64,000 nucleotides of DNA from assembly GCA_900539115.1 (NCBI GenBank), contig UQAQ01000001.1:1-64000 (forward strand), in the 5' to 3' direction. A program made the position numbers and the translations under genes. This document shows, piece by piece, positions 45,700 through 54,747 of this stretch (within the stretch, counting starts at the first letter, position 1; every line of letters begins with the position of its first letter). A model generated the notes under the pieces. That model made no database searches and was not told the DNA's origin. It saw nothing but the letters and a program-made list of their open reading frames with translations. Origin of the DNA: an uncultured Roseburia sp. (GTDB lineage Bacteria > Bacillota > Clostridia > Lachnospirales > Lachnospiraceae).

Positions 45700-46479
45700 A
45701 TGAAAGCAGTTATTTTAGCAGGAGGATATGGAACAAGAATTAGCGAGGAAAGCCATTTGAAACCGAAACCGATGATTGAAATCGGCGAGAAACCAATTTT
45801 GTGGCACATTATGAAAGAATACTCACACTATGGGATTAATGAGTTTATCATTTGCTGCGGATATAAACAGCACATTATTAAAGAATACTTTAATGACTAT
45901 TATCTGCACAATAGTGATATTACCTTTGATTTTACCGATGGAAATAAAATGACGGTTCATAATAATGTGGCAGAACCATGGAAAGTAACATTGGTGGATA
46001 CCGGTCTGGATACGATGACGGGCGGCCGTGTGAAACGTGTTCAGAAATATGTAGGTGATGAAACCTTTATGCTTACATACGGCGACGGAGTTTCGGATGT
46101 AGATATTGCAAAATTGCTTGAATTCCATAAGGCACACGGGAAAATGGCTACATTGACTGCGATTAATGTGGAACAGAGATTTGGTGTGCTGGATATTACG
46201 GAAGATGGATTTATCGAGAATTTCCGTGAAAAATCGAAGATGGATGGAAACCGTATCAATGCAGGTTATATGGTATTGGAGCCGGGAATTTTTGATCTGA
46301 TCGAAGGCGATTCTACCGTATTTGAAAAAGAACCATTGGAAAAAGTTGCCAAGATGGGCGAGCTCAAAGCTTATAAACATGATGGCTTCTGGCAGTGTAT
46401 GGACACCAAGCGTGAAAAAGAAAAACTGGAAGAACTTTGGGCTTCCGGAAAAGCACCTTGGAAAGTCTGGGAAGACTAA
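45700..46479 (+). CDS. rfbF: Glucose-1-phosphate cytidylyltransferase
   Basis: A 259-residue nucleotidyltransferase that makes CDP-glucose from CTP and glucose 1-phosphate. The start MKAVILAGGYGTRISEES and KPKPMIEIGEKPI are diagnostic, and the C-terminal DGFWQCMDTKRE is retained. The first step of the CDP-deoxyhexose pathway, followed 24 bases later by rfbG. GGAGAG precedes the ATG. Confidence 0.96.
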   Translation: MKAVILAGGYGTRISEESHLKPKPMIEIGEKPILWHIMKEYSHYGINEFIICCGYKQHIIKEYFNDYYLHNSDITFDFTDGNKMTVHNNVAEPWKVTLVDTGLDTMTGGRVKRVQKYVGDETFMLTYGDGVSDVDIAKLLEFHKAHGKMATLTAINVEQRFGVLDITEDGFIENFREKSKMDGNRINAGYMVLEPGIFDLIEGDSTVFEKEPLEKVAKMGELKAYKHDGFWQCMDTKREKEKLEELWASGKAPWKVWED

Positions 46480-46503
46480 TCGAAAAAATGGAGGAAGACC
46501 ACG

Positions 46504-47553
46504 ATGGATTTGACATTTTATAAGGGGAAAAAAGTACTTATTACAGGACATACCGGTTTTAAAGGAAGCTGGATGTGCCGTACATTGATTCAGGCAGGGG
46601 CAGAGGTGACAGGATATTCCCTCGAGCCTCCGACGGATCCCAATCTGTTTTCTATGGCAGAGATTGAGGATAAGATGAATTCCGTAATCGGAGATATCCG
46701 TGATTTGGAAAAATTATCCAATGTTTTCCGGAAAGTACAGCCGGAGATCGTGATTCACCTTGCTGCACAGCCGATTGTAAGAGATTCCTATAAGGATCCG
46801 GTTTACACGTATGAGACCAATGTGATGGGAACCGTAAATATCTGTGAATGCGTACGCCGGAATCCGTGTGTGAAGAGTTTTCTCAATGTCACAACGGATA
46901 AGGTATATGAAAATAAAGAATGGGAATGGGGATATCGTGAAAATGAGCCGCTGGATGGCTACGATCCATATTCCAACAGTAAATCCTGTTCCGAATTGGT
47001 GACACATAGTTACAAAAATTCATTTTTCAATGAGACCGGCGTTGCGGTATCGACAGCGAGAGCGGGTAATGTCATCGGCGGCGGTGATTTTGCCAACGAC
47101 CGTATTATCCCCGACTGCGTGCGCGCGGCAAAAGAAAAGAAAGATATCGTGATCCGTAATCCATTTTCCACGCGTCCTTACCAGCACGTTCTGGAGCCGG
47201 TCATTGCGTATCTGATGATTGCCAAAGAGCAGTATGAGGATGCCAAATACCAGGGATATTACAATGTAGGACCGGATGAGACAGACTGCGTGACAACCGG
47301 TGATCTGGTCGACCTGTTTGTGGAAAAATGGGGCGAAGGCATGAAATGGGTCAATCAGTATGACGGAGGTCCTCATGAGGCAAATTTCCTGAAACTGGAC
47401 TGTTCCAAATTAAAGACAACATTTGGATGGAAACCACGCTGGACCGTATCCGAAGCTTTGGATAAGACGGTAGAATGGACAAAGGTATATTTTGCCGGCG
47501 AAAGTGTGGCAGACATTATGGACAAGCAGATTAGAGAATTTTTAAATCGATAA
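46504..47553 (+). CDS. rfbG: CDP-glucose 4,6-dehydratase
   Basis: A 349-residue extended SDR enzyme that turns CDP-glucose into CDP-4-keto-6-deoxy-D-glucose with bound NAD. The Rossmann motif is GHTGFKGSW (about 16-24); the catalytic Tyr-Lys is YSNSK (in PYSNSKSCSE). The rfbG type is recognised by ITGHTGFKGSW and RPYQHVLEP. The site GGAGGA precedes the ATG. It supplies the substrate of RfbH, the next gene. Confidence 0.96.
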   Translation: MDLTFYKGKKVLITGHTGFKGSWMCRTLIQAGAEVTGYSLEPPTDPNLFSMAEIEDKMNSVIGDIRDLEKLSNVFRKVQPEIVIHLAAQPIVRDSYKDPVYTYETNVMGTVNICECVRRNPCVKSFLNVTTDKVYENKEWEWGYRENEPLDGYDPYSNSKSCSELVTHSYKNSFFNETGVAVSTARAGNVIGGGDFANDRIIPDCVRAAKEKKDIVIRNPFSTRPYQHVLEPVIAYLMIAKEQYEDAKYQGYYNVGPDETDCVTTGDLVDLFVEKWGEGMKWVNQYDGGPHEANFLKLDCSKLKTTFGWKPRWTVSEALDKTVEWTKVYFAGESVADIMDKQIREFLNR

Positions 47554-47583
47554 TAATTACTAAAATCAGAAAGGATTAATATT

Positions 47584-48921
47584 ATGTTTGAAAATCAGAA
47601 TGAAAAACAGGCAAGAGAAAGTATTTTGGAGATGGTAAAAGAGTATTGTGACAAATACCACAATCAGGAAAAACCTTTTAAAGAAGGCGACCGTATCCCA
47701 TATGCTTCCCGTTATTATGGACATGAAGAGATGGTAAATCTGGTAGACAGTTCCCTCGAGTTCTGGCTTACTTCCGGAAGATATACCGATCAGTTTGAAA
47801 AGGAATTTGCAGAGTACCTTGGAATTAAATACTGTTCTTTGGTAAACTCCGGTTCTTCCGCAAACCTGCTCGCATTTATGGCACTGACTTCTCCGTTGAT
47901 GGGAGACCGCCGTATTATGCCGGGAGACGAAGTGATCACTGTGGCTGCCGGATTCCCTACAACGATTGCGCCGATCATTCAGTATGGTGCGGTTCCGGTA
48001 TTTGTTGATATGACCATTCCACAGTACAATATGGATGCTTCCATGCTGGAAGATGCCCTTTCCGATAAGACAAAAGCGATCATGATCGCTCATACATTGG
48101 GAAATCCATGGGATCTTGGAGCAATCAAAGAATTTTGTGACAAACATAATTTATGGCTTGTAGAAGATAACTGTGATGCACTGGGATCCAAATATACGAT
48201 CAACGGCGAAGAAAAATTCACCGGTACGATCGGTGACATCGGTACTTCCAGTTTTTATCCGCCACACCATATGACAATGGGTGAAGGTGGAGCGGTTTAT
48301 ACCGACAATCCATTGATCCATAAGGCAGTCCGCTCTTTGAGAGACTGGGGAAGAGACTGCGTATGTCCATCCGGAAGAGACAACTTGTGCGGACATCGTT
48401 TTGACAAGCAGTATGGAGAACTTCCACTTGGATATGACCACAAATATGTATATTCTCATTTTGGATACAATTTGAAAGCAACCGATATGCAGGCAGCAGT
48501 AGGATGTGCTCAGCTTGCTAAGTTCCCTACATTTGTAGAAAAGAGAAGACATAACTTTGACCGTCTTCGTGCTGCTTTGGAAGAAGTAGAAGATAAACTC
48601 ATTCTTCCGGAACCATGTCCAAATTCAAAACCAAGCTGGTTCGGATTCCTTCTTACCTGTCGCGAGGGCGTAGATAAGAATAAAGTGGTTCAGTATATCG
48701 AAGATCATGGCGTACAGACCCGTATGCTCTTTGCAGGAAATATCGTAAAACAGCCTTGTTTCGATGAAATGCGTGCATCCGGAAAAGGATACCGCGTAGT
48801 CGGAAATCTTGCTGTGACAGACCGTATCATGAAAGATACATTCTGGCTTGGTGTATATCCGGGTATGACCGATGAAAAGATTGATTATATGGCAAAAGTG
48901 ATCAAAGAAGCTTTACAATAA
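47584..48921 (+). CDS. rfbH: CDP-4-keto-6-deoxy-D-glucose 3-dehydrase
   Basis: A 445-residue PMP-dependent iron-sulfur enzyme (E1 type) that removes the 3-hydroxyl of CDP-4-keto-6-deoxyglucose. The usual PLP lysine is replaced by His (HH at 228-229 in PPHHMTMGEGG), and Cys 197, 259, 261 and 269 match the 2Fe-2S ligands of E1 (CXC-X7-C). It needs a reductase partner (AscD/RfbI type), which is not in this window. The product, CDP-4-keto-3,6-dideoxyglucose, is the branch point for abequose, paratose, tyvelose, ascarylose and yersiniose. Confidence 0.95.
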   Translation: MFENQNEKQARESILEMVKEYCDKYHNQEKPFKEGDRIPYASRYYGHEEMVNLVDSSLEFWLTSGRYTDQFEKEFAEYLGIKYCSLVNSGSSANLLAFMALTSPLMGDRRIMPGDEVITVAAGFPTTIAPIIQYGAVPVFVDMTIPQYNMDASMLEDALSDKTKAIMIAHTLGNPWDLGAIKEFCDKHNLWLVEDNCDALGSKYTINGEEKFTGTIGDIGTSSFYPPHHMTMGEGGAVYTDNPLIHKAVRSLRDWGRDCVCPSGRDNLCGHRFDKQYGELPLGYDHKYVYSHFGYNLKATDMQAAVGCAQLAKFPTFVEKRRHNFDRLRAALEEVEDKLILPEPCPNSKPSWFGFLLTCREGVDKNKVVQYIEDHGVQTRMLFAGNIVKQPCFDEMRASGKGYRVVGNLAVTDRIMKDTFWLGVYPGMTDEKIDYMAKVIKEALQ

Positions 48922-48938
48922 AAGGAAGGAAGAAGCAG

Positions 48939-49748
48939 ATGACCAGTGAAGAACTTGCTTTAGCAATGCGAAAAGACACTGTTCAGATGATTCATAACAG
49001 TCATGCGGCACATATTGGTGCCGTATTGTCTGTTATTGATATTGTGGCAGTGCTTTATCATGATGTGATGAATTATGATTGTAAAAATCCGAAAATGGAG
49101 ACAAGAGACCGTCTTGTGCTTAGTAAAGGACATGCAGGTGTAGCCATTTATACGGCTCTTGCAGAATGCGGTTTTTTTGATCGTTCGGAATTGAAAAAAT
49201 ATTATACAGACGGCAGTGTGTATTCCGGCCATGTATCCAGTAAAGGGGTGCCGGGAGTCGAAGTTTCTACCGGAAGTCTCGGACATGGAGCTGGTATGGC
49301 GTGTGGTATGGCAATTGCGCTCAAACGGAATGGCAGCCCAAGCCGTGTCTTTGCAATTATCGGAGACGGTGAGTGCGAAGAAGGAGAAATCTGGGAAATG
49401 GCACTGCTGGCAAATAAACAGAAACTGGGAAATTTTACAGTCATTATTGATCATAACAAATGGCAGGCTCTAGGAAGATGCGAAGATGTTATCGCTTTTA
49501 CGGATCTGCCACGCCGCTGGGAAGCCTTTGGCTGGAATGTCATTGACGTAAAGGATGGAAATGATCATAATCAGTTGAGAGATGCGTTCTCGCACTTGTC
49601 AGAAGAAAAACCAAATGTGATCGTTGCCAATACGATAAAAGGAAAAGGGGTTTCCTTTATGGAAGATACTCTTTTGTGGCATTACCGTGATCCGCAGGGA
49701 GAAGCTTATGAACAGGCAATGCAGGAACTGGGAGGTGAATCCTTGTGA
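48939..49748 (+). CDS. Transketolase, N-terminal subunit
   Basis: A 269-residue TPP-binding half of a split transketolase. SHAAHIGAVLS and LVLSKGHAG are typical of the N-terminal domain, and the TPP/Mg motif is GDGECEEGEIWEMALLANKQ with a following N (the GDG-X25-30-N rule). Its stop overlaps the start of the C-terminal subunit. It lies directly after rfbH (17-base gap) in a sugar-nucleotide cluster, so it probably acts in deoxysugar synthesis rather than in the pentose phosphate pathway. Confidence 0.9.
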   Translation: MTSEELALAMRKDTVQMIHNSHAAHIGAVLSVIDIVAVLYHDVMNYDCKNPKMETRDRLVLSKGHAGVAIYTALAECGFFDRSELKKYYTDGSVYSGHVSSKGVPGVEVSTGSLGHGAGMACGMAIALKRNGSPSRVFAIIGDGECEEGEIWEMALLANKQKLGNFTVIIDHNKWQALGRCEDVIAFTDLPRRWEAFGWNVIDVKDGNDHNQLRDAFSHLSEEKPNVIVANTIKGKGVSFMEDTLLWHYRDPQGEAYEQAMQELGGESL

Positions 49749-50665
49749 GAAATCATTTGATTAATGAATTGACCGCAATCGCAAAAAAAGATAAAGACGT
49801 GATGCTGATTGCCGGAGATCTTGGCTTTGGAGTGTTGAATGAATTTATGGAGACACTGCCGGATCAGTTTATCAATGCGGGAATCTGCGAGCAAAATATG
49901 GCAAGTGTGGCCGCCGGTCTTGCGTTGGAAGGAAAGAAAGTATATGTGTATTCCATAGGAAACTTTCCGGGAATCCGATGCTTAGAGCAGGTAAGAAATG
50001 ACATCTGCTACCACAATGCCAATGTAAAGATTATTGTTGTAGGTGGCGGATTTGCTTATGGACAGCTCGGAATGAGCCATCATGCGACAGAAGATCTGTC
50101 TATTATGCGTTCTCTGCCAAATATGACAGTGTATTCCCCTTCGGATCCGCTGGAAGCTGTGGATGTGATCCGTGAGGCTTACGCGACAGAAGGGCCGGGA
50201 TATATTCGTCTCGGAAAAGGTGGCGAAAATGAACTCTACGACCATGAGATCCAAAAAGGATTTCAGCCGGTGATCACGCTGCAGGAGGGAGAGAAAGTTG
50301 CGCTTTTGGCTACCGGATCTCTTTTGGAAGAAGCAAAGACAGCTTGCGAACAACTTGCGGAGGAAGGCGTTCATGCGGGACTTTATGATTTTGTCAGCGT
50401 GAAACCACTTTCCGAAGAAAAAGTACGTGACATTGCTAAAAAATACCAAGTAATTGTCACAATTGAAGAGCATACTATAGTCGGAGGCTTCGGAGGAGCG
50501 GTTTGTGAAGTGGTTGCCGGAATGTCAGGGGAACGTGCAAGTGTTATCCGCATGGGACTGCAGGATGAGTATACTACAATTGTAGGAAGCCAGAGGTTTT
50601 TAAGAGAATATTATCATATGGTAGCAGAAGATATTGTAAATAAAGTAAGGGAGATTGTTGGATGA
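49745..50665 (+). CDS. Transketolase, C-terminal subunit
   Basis: A 306-residue partner with the pyrimidine-binding domain (GICEQNMASVAAGLALEG, with the catalytic Glu) and the C-terminal transketolase domain (about 180-305). It overlaps the N-terminal subunit by four bases (ATGA-type), which gives balanced synthesis. Its stop overlaps the SDR gene start by four bases, so the three are tightly coupled. The donor and acceptor are not known from sequence. Confidence 0.9.
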   Translation: MRNHLINELTAIAKKDKDVMLIAGDLGFGVLNEFMETLPDQFINAGICEQNMASVAAGLALEGKKVYVYSIGNFPGIRCLEQVRNDICYHNANVKIIVVGGGFAYGQLGMSHHATEDLSIMRSLPNMTVYSPSDPLEAVDVIREAYATEGPGYIRLGKGGENELYDHEIQKGFQPVITLQEGEKVALLATGSLLEEAKTACEQLAEEGVHAGLYDFVSVKPLSEEKVRDIAKKYQVIVTIEEHTIVGGFGGAVCEVVAGMSGERASVIRMGLQDEYTTIVGSQRFLREYYHMVAEDIVNKVREIVG

Positions 50666-51576
50666 AACGAGTAGTAGTGACGGGAGCTTCCAGTTTTATT
50701 GGAGCCTATCTGATACAGGAATTGCTAAAAGATACAGAAAATGAAATTTATGCGGTGATCCGGCCGAATTCGTCAAATCGTGACCGGGTGCCTCAGGATG
50801 ACAGAGTGAAGATTGTAGAATTGGATATGGCTCAGATAGAAGAACTGCCGTCCTATGTACCGGGACAGGTGGAAGGATTTTATCACCTTGCCTGGAACGG
50901 AACTCGTGGAGAGACCAGGGATGATGAGAAAAAGCAAAAGGAGAATTATGAGGCTTCCCTTCTTGCAGCAAAAACGGCAGAAAAACTGCAGGCAAAGATG
51001 TTTTTGGGAAGCGGTTCTCAGGCAGAATACGGGATTGTGAAAGAGGTTGTTTCAGAAGCCGATGAAGCGAAGCCGACAACTGCTTACGGAAAAATGAAAA
51101 AGCAGACGTATGATGCTTTGAAAGAGTATTTTGCCAATACTTCTGTGAAATTGTACTGGGTTCGTATTTTTAGTGTATTTGGACCGGAAGATTATGAAGG
51201 AACGCTTATCATGTCATCGCTCGATAAAATGCAGAAAAATGAACCATTGCAATTGACCGAGTGCATTCAAAAATGGGACTATATCTATATACGAGATGTG
51301 GCAGATGCGCTGGCCGGCTTTTTGACAGGACAGGCAGAAGCAGGCATTTACAATGTGGCATCCGGCCGGGTGCGACCATTGAAAGAATTTGTGCTGGAAA
51401 TGAAAGAAATTTTACATTCGGAGTCAGAGATTCAATTTGGTGCGGTGCCTTATGGCCCGGCAGGTCCGGTAAATCTTTGCCCGGATGTCAGTAAAATAAA
51501 AAGACAACTTAAGTGGCAGGCAAAAACAAAATTTGATGAAGGAATTGAAGAAATCCTTAAGAAGAAATGGAGATAA
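50662..51576 (+). CDS. NAD(P)-dependent sugar epimerase/reductase (extended SDR)
   Basis: A 304-residue SDR enzyme: TGASSFIG at 8-15 for NAD(P) and a catalytic Ser (FLGSGSQAEYG) with Tyr-X3-Lys (TAYGKMKKQ). It resembles CDP-abequose/paratose synthases (RfbJ/RfbS type) in size and position after RfbH. It could reduce the 4-keto group of the dideoxy sugar, or the side-chain keto group left by a transketolase reaction. It overlaps the transketolase and glycosyltransferase genes by 4 and at most 10 bases. Confidence 0.85.
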   Translation: MKRVVVTGASSFIGAYLIQELLKDTENEIYAVIRPNSSNRDRVPQDDRVKIVELDMAQIEELPSYVPGQVEGFYHLAWNGTRGETRDDEKKQKENYEASLLAAKTAEKLQAKMFLGSGSQAEYGIVKEVVSEADEAKPTTAYGKMKKQTYDALKEYFANTSVKLYWVRIFSVFGPEDYEGTLIMSSLDKMQKNEPLQLTECIQKWDYIYIRDVADALAGFLTGQAEAGIYNVASGRVRPLKEFVLEMKEILHSESEIQFGAVPYGPAGPVNLCPDVSKIKRQLKWQAKTKFDEGIEEILKKKWR

Positions 51577-51578
51577 TA

Positions 51579-52535
51579 ATGAAAAAGCGAATTAGTGTAT
51601 TGATACCAACGTACAACGAAGAAGAAAACGTCGTGCCATTAAGCGAAGCAATTGTGGCAGAGTTTCAAAAAAGTCTTCCGCAATATGAGTATGAAATTGT
51701 TTTTATAGACAATGACTCTACCGATACTACAAGAGATAAAATTCGTATGATCTGCAAGAAAGATCCGCAGATCAAGGCTATCTTTAATGCAAAGAATTTT
51801 GGACAATTTAATTCACCATATTATGGTTTGATGCAGACTACGGGAGAATGCGTAATCCTTATGTGTGCGGATTTCCAGGATCCGATTGATATGATTCCCA
51901 AATTTGTTGCAGAATGGGAAGCGGGCAATAAAATTGTGATCGGAATTAAATCGAAAAGTAAAGAAAATAAAATTATGTATTTCTTGCGAAGCTGTTATTA
52001 TAAGCTCATCAAAAAGATGTCGAGTGTAGAGCAGATTGAACATTTTACCGGGTTTGGCTTATATGACAGAGGGTTTATCGAAGTATTGAAAGAGCTGGAT
52101 GACCCGACTCCGTTTCTTCGCGGAATTGTAGCAGAACTCGGATATAAGAGAAAAGATATAGAATATCAGCAGGAAAAAAGACGTGCCGGAAAGACACACA
52201 ATAATTGGTATAGTTTATATGACGCGGCGATGCTTGGGTTTACATCCTATACAAAAGTGGGGATGCGGATCGCTACGATCGCAGGCTTCATATTGTCTGG
52301 GATCAGTGTTGTAGTTGCCTTGATATACCTGGTCTTGAAATTGATTTTTTGGGATCGTTTCGTGGCAGGTATGACACCAATTCTTTTGGGAATATTTATA
52401 TTTGGATCGATTCAATTGTTTTTTATCGGACTGCTTGGCGAATATATAATGAATATTAATTCCCGAGTGACACACCGTCCGCTTGTGATTGAGGAAGAAA
52501 GAGTAAATTTTGATAAAGCAGGAGATGAGGAATAA
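51579..52535 (+). CDS. Family 2 glycosyltransferase, GtrB-like bactoprenol glycosyltransferase
   Basis: A 318-residue protein with a GT-A domain (ISVLIPTYNEEENV at the start, IDNDSTDTTR, CADFQDP with the metal-binding Asp) and two C-terminal membrane segments (about 225-290). This is the GtrB/DPM1-like layout that loads a sugar onto undecaprenyl phosphate at the inner face. The ATG at 51579 is chosen because GGAGA lies six bases upstream; the ATG at 51567 precedes it and lacks one. Its product feeds the membrane glycosyltransferases downstream. Confidence 0.9.
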   Translation: MKKRISVLIPTYNEEENVVPLSEAIVAEFQKSLPQYEYEIVFIDNDSTDTTRDKIRMICKKDPQIKAIFNAKNFGQFNSPYYGLMQTTGECVILMCADFQDPIDMIPKFVAEWEAGNKIVIGIKSKSKENKIMYFLRSCYYKLIKKMSSVEQIEHFTGFGLYDRGFIEVLKELDDPTPFLRGIVAELGYKRKDIEYQQEKRRAGKTHNNWYSLYDAAMLGFTSYTKVGMRIATIAGFILSGISVVVALIYLVLKLIFWDRFVAGMTPILLGIFIFGSIQLFFIGLLGEYIMNINSRVTHRPLVIEEERVNFDKAGDEE

Positions 52536-52538
52536 GGT

Positions 52539-54725
52539 ATGAAAAAAGAGAATAATGTAAAAAAAATGAGATGGAATATGAAAAATCCGGACAGTTTAAA
52601 ATGGTATTTTTTGATCGGCGCGTTGATCGGAGCCGTGTTGTTTGTGCTGATCTATGGATTTAGTGTTTTGAATGTGACAAACGATGCCTGGCTTTTGACG
52701 GGAAAAGATCTTCAGCAGCATTACATTGGCTGGAAGTATTACCGCGATGCAGCATGGACTTTTCCGATTGGTTTACATGATGGTTTAACACATCCATATA
52801 TGGTAAGTGTTCTTTATACAGACTCGATTCCATTATTTGCCATTTTCTTTAAAGCACTGTCTCCACTGTTGCCGGAGACGTTTCAGTACTTTGGATTGTT
52901 TGGCTTGATGTGTTATATGTTGAACGGTGGTTTTGCGGCATTGATTGTGGCAAAAATTCGGAAGAATAAATTGTACTGTGCTATGGGAAGTGTGTTCTTT
53001 ATCCTTTCTACACCTGTATTGCAGCGTATGTTTGGATTGTTGACACAAAATTCTCGTCATACTTCACTGGCAGCACACTTTTTGATTCTGGCGCCGATTG
53101 CAATCTGGATGTACCGTGATCGTTTTCAGAAAATTTGGAAAGCCGCAGCTGCATTTGCAATTCTGGGAGCTCTCTGTGTTTTGATTCAGATGTACATTAT
53201 TTTTATTGTAGGTGGACTGATGTGTGGCTATCTGCTTCATAGTTTGTTGGAAGAGCGTAAATGGAAACGTGTATTTATTGTATTTGGAAGTTTTGTGGCA
53301 GCTTTTTTGGTAACCTTCTTTGTGGTTGGTGGATTTACCGATGTACTGGATTCAGGAAGTAACGGATTTGGACTGTATTCAGCCAATCTGAATGCATTAA
53401 TCAATCCATATGAATATTCTTCGTTCTTCCCTGGAATGGGAATGCGAAGCGGCCAGTATGAGGGATTTGCTTATCTGGGACTTGGTATGATCGTATTGTG
53501 TGCTATTGGTATCGGATTATTGATTCGTCGTATGATTCAGATGCACAAAGTAAAGAAACTGTGGATTCGGATGAAACAGTTTATTAAAAAGCATGTCAGT
53601 GGACTGGTTTCCCTGTCGATTGTTGTCATTGTATTTGGGTCTTTGGCACTTACAACCTGGGTATATATTGGAAAACATATTGTTTTACAGGTATACCTTC
53701 CGCAATTTTGTTATGATGTTCTTGCTATTGTACGTTCTTCCGGACGTTTTATCTGGGTGATCATGTATATGGCGATGATTTTTGGACTATATATGGCAGC
53801 AAGAATGATCCGCAATAAAAAAGTTTGTACGATCATTGTCGCAGTGTGCCTTTGTCTTCAACTTATGGATCTGGCAAAACCAATTTCCCGGATTCATAAA
53901 CAGTATACATCAGAACCTGTGGCGGAAGAGGATATGGTAAAAAATGCTTTTTGGGATACGCAGTTAAAAAATTATAAACATATTGTATATTATCCGGTAG
54001 CAGGATATGGTTTGTATCAGATGATGCAGGTCGGAACAAAGGCTTCTATGGTAGAGGGGATGGATGTAAATTATTTTTACATGTCTCGCTTTATTAAATA
54101 TAGTTTGATCGAAAAAGAAAATAAAGAGATTAAAAAGAAGTTTATGAATAATGCACTGGATGAAGATACCCTTTATATTGTAGATTACCGTAGTGCACAT
54201 AAATATAAAAATGTGGCCAATTTTTATGAAGTAGACAATAAAATTTTAGCTTCGAAAAAACCAATTGCAGATGTTCCGGTTTACCGGGATGTATATTTGA
54301 GTGCAGAAAGTCCTTATGTAGAACTTGATTTTTCAGATCAGGGGCTTGGAAAGAAATTTGCACACAGCGGATGGAATGAGACAGATTTCGGAGATGATGG
54401 AACTTGGACTTCCGGTCAGAGTGTTGTTCGTCTTTTGTCAGGAGGTGCTAAGAAAGCGCATGTTACGGTTGAATATGAAGCCGGAAAGAAGAAGGGAACA
54501 ACAAAAATTAAGGTTAACGGAAAGGAACGAGCCAAACTGAAAAATAACGAATCCGGCATCGTCGAGTTTGATACAACGCTTAAGACTACGACAAATGAGC
54601 ATAAGGGTGAAGGCGTTAACTGGCTGTTCTTTAACACAGATAGTGTATTTAAATCAAAACACAATGATGATGATATTACTTGCGGAATCTACGTTAAGAA
54701 GATTACGGTAACGTATCTGCGGTAG
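52539..54725 (+). CDS. Large membrane protein, DUF6311-like, probable polymer glycosyltransferase
   Basis: A 728-residue polytopic protein with about ten hydrophobic segments. The first outer loop, DLQQHYIGWKYYRDAAWTFP, has the pattern of DUF6311 proteins. The C-terminal 150 residues form a soluble beta-rich domain (KVNGKERAKL). It begins three bases after the GtrB-like gene and is probably translationally coupled. It most likely uses the lipid-linked sugar to decorate a surface polymer; this is inference. Confidence 0.75.
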   Translation: MKKENNVKKMRWNMKNPDSLKWYFLIGALIGAVLFVLIYGFSVLNVTNDAWLLTGKDLQQHYIGWKYYRDAAWTFPIGLHDGLTHPYMVSVLYTDSIPLFAIFFKALSPLLPETFQYFGLFGLMCYMLNGGFAALIVAKIRKNKLYCAMGSVFFILSTPVLQRMFGLLTQNSRHTSLAAHFLILAPIAIWMYRDRFQKIWKAAAAFAILGALCVLIQMYIIFIVGGLMCGYLLHSLLEERKWKRVFIVFGSFVAAFLVTFFVVGGFTDVLDSGSNGFGLYSANLNALINPYEYSSFFPGMGMRSGQYEGFAYLGLGMIVLCAIGIGLLIRRMIQMHKVKKLWIRMKQFIKKHVSGLVSLSIVVIVFGSLALTTWVYIGKHIVLQVYLPQFCYDVLAIVRSSGRFIWVIMYMAMIFGLYMAARMIRNKKVCTIIVAVCLCLQLMDLAKPISRIHKQYTSEPVAEEDMVKNAFWDTQLKNYKHIVYYPVAGYGLYQMMQVGTKASMVEGMDVNYFYMSRFIKYSLIEKENKEIKKKFMNNALDEDTLYIVDYRSAHKYKNVANFYEVDNKILASKKPIADVPVYRDVYLSAESPYVELDFSDQGLGKKFAHSGWNETDFGDDGTWTSGQSVVRLLSGGAKKAHVTVEYEAGKKKGTTKIKVNGKERAKLKNNESGIVEFDTTLKTTTNEHKGEGVNWLFFNTDSVFKSKHNDDDITCGIYVKKITVTYLR

Positions 54726-54747
54726 AGGTAATGAGGAGGATGAAAGG

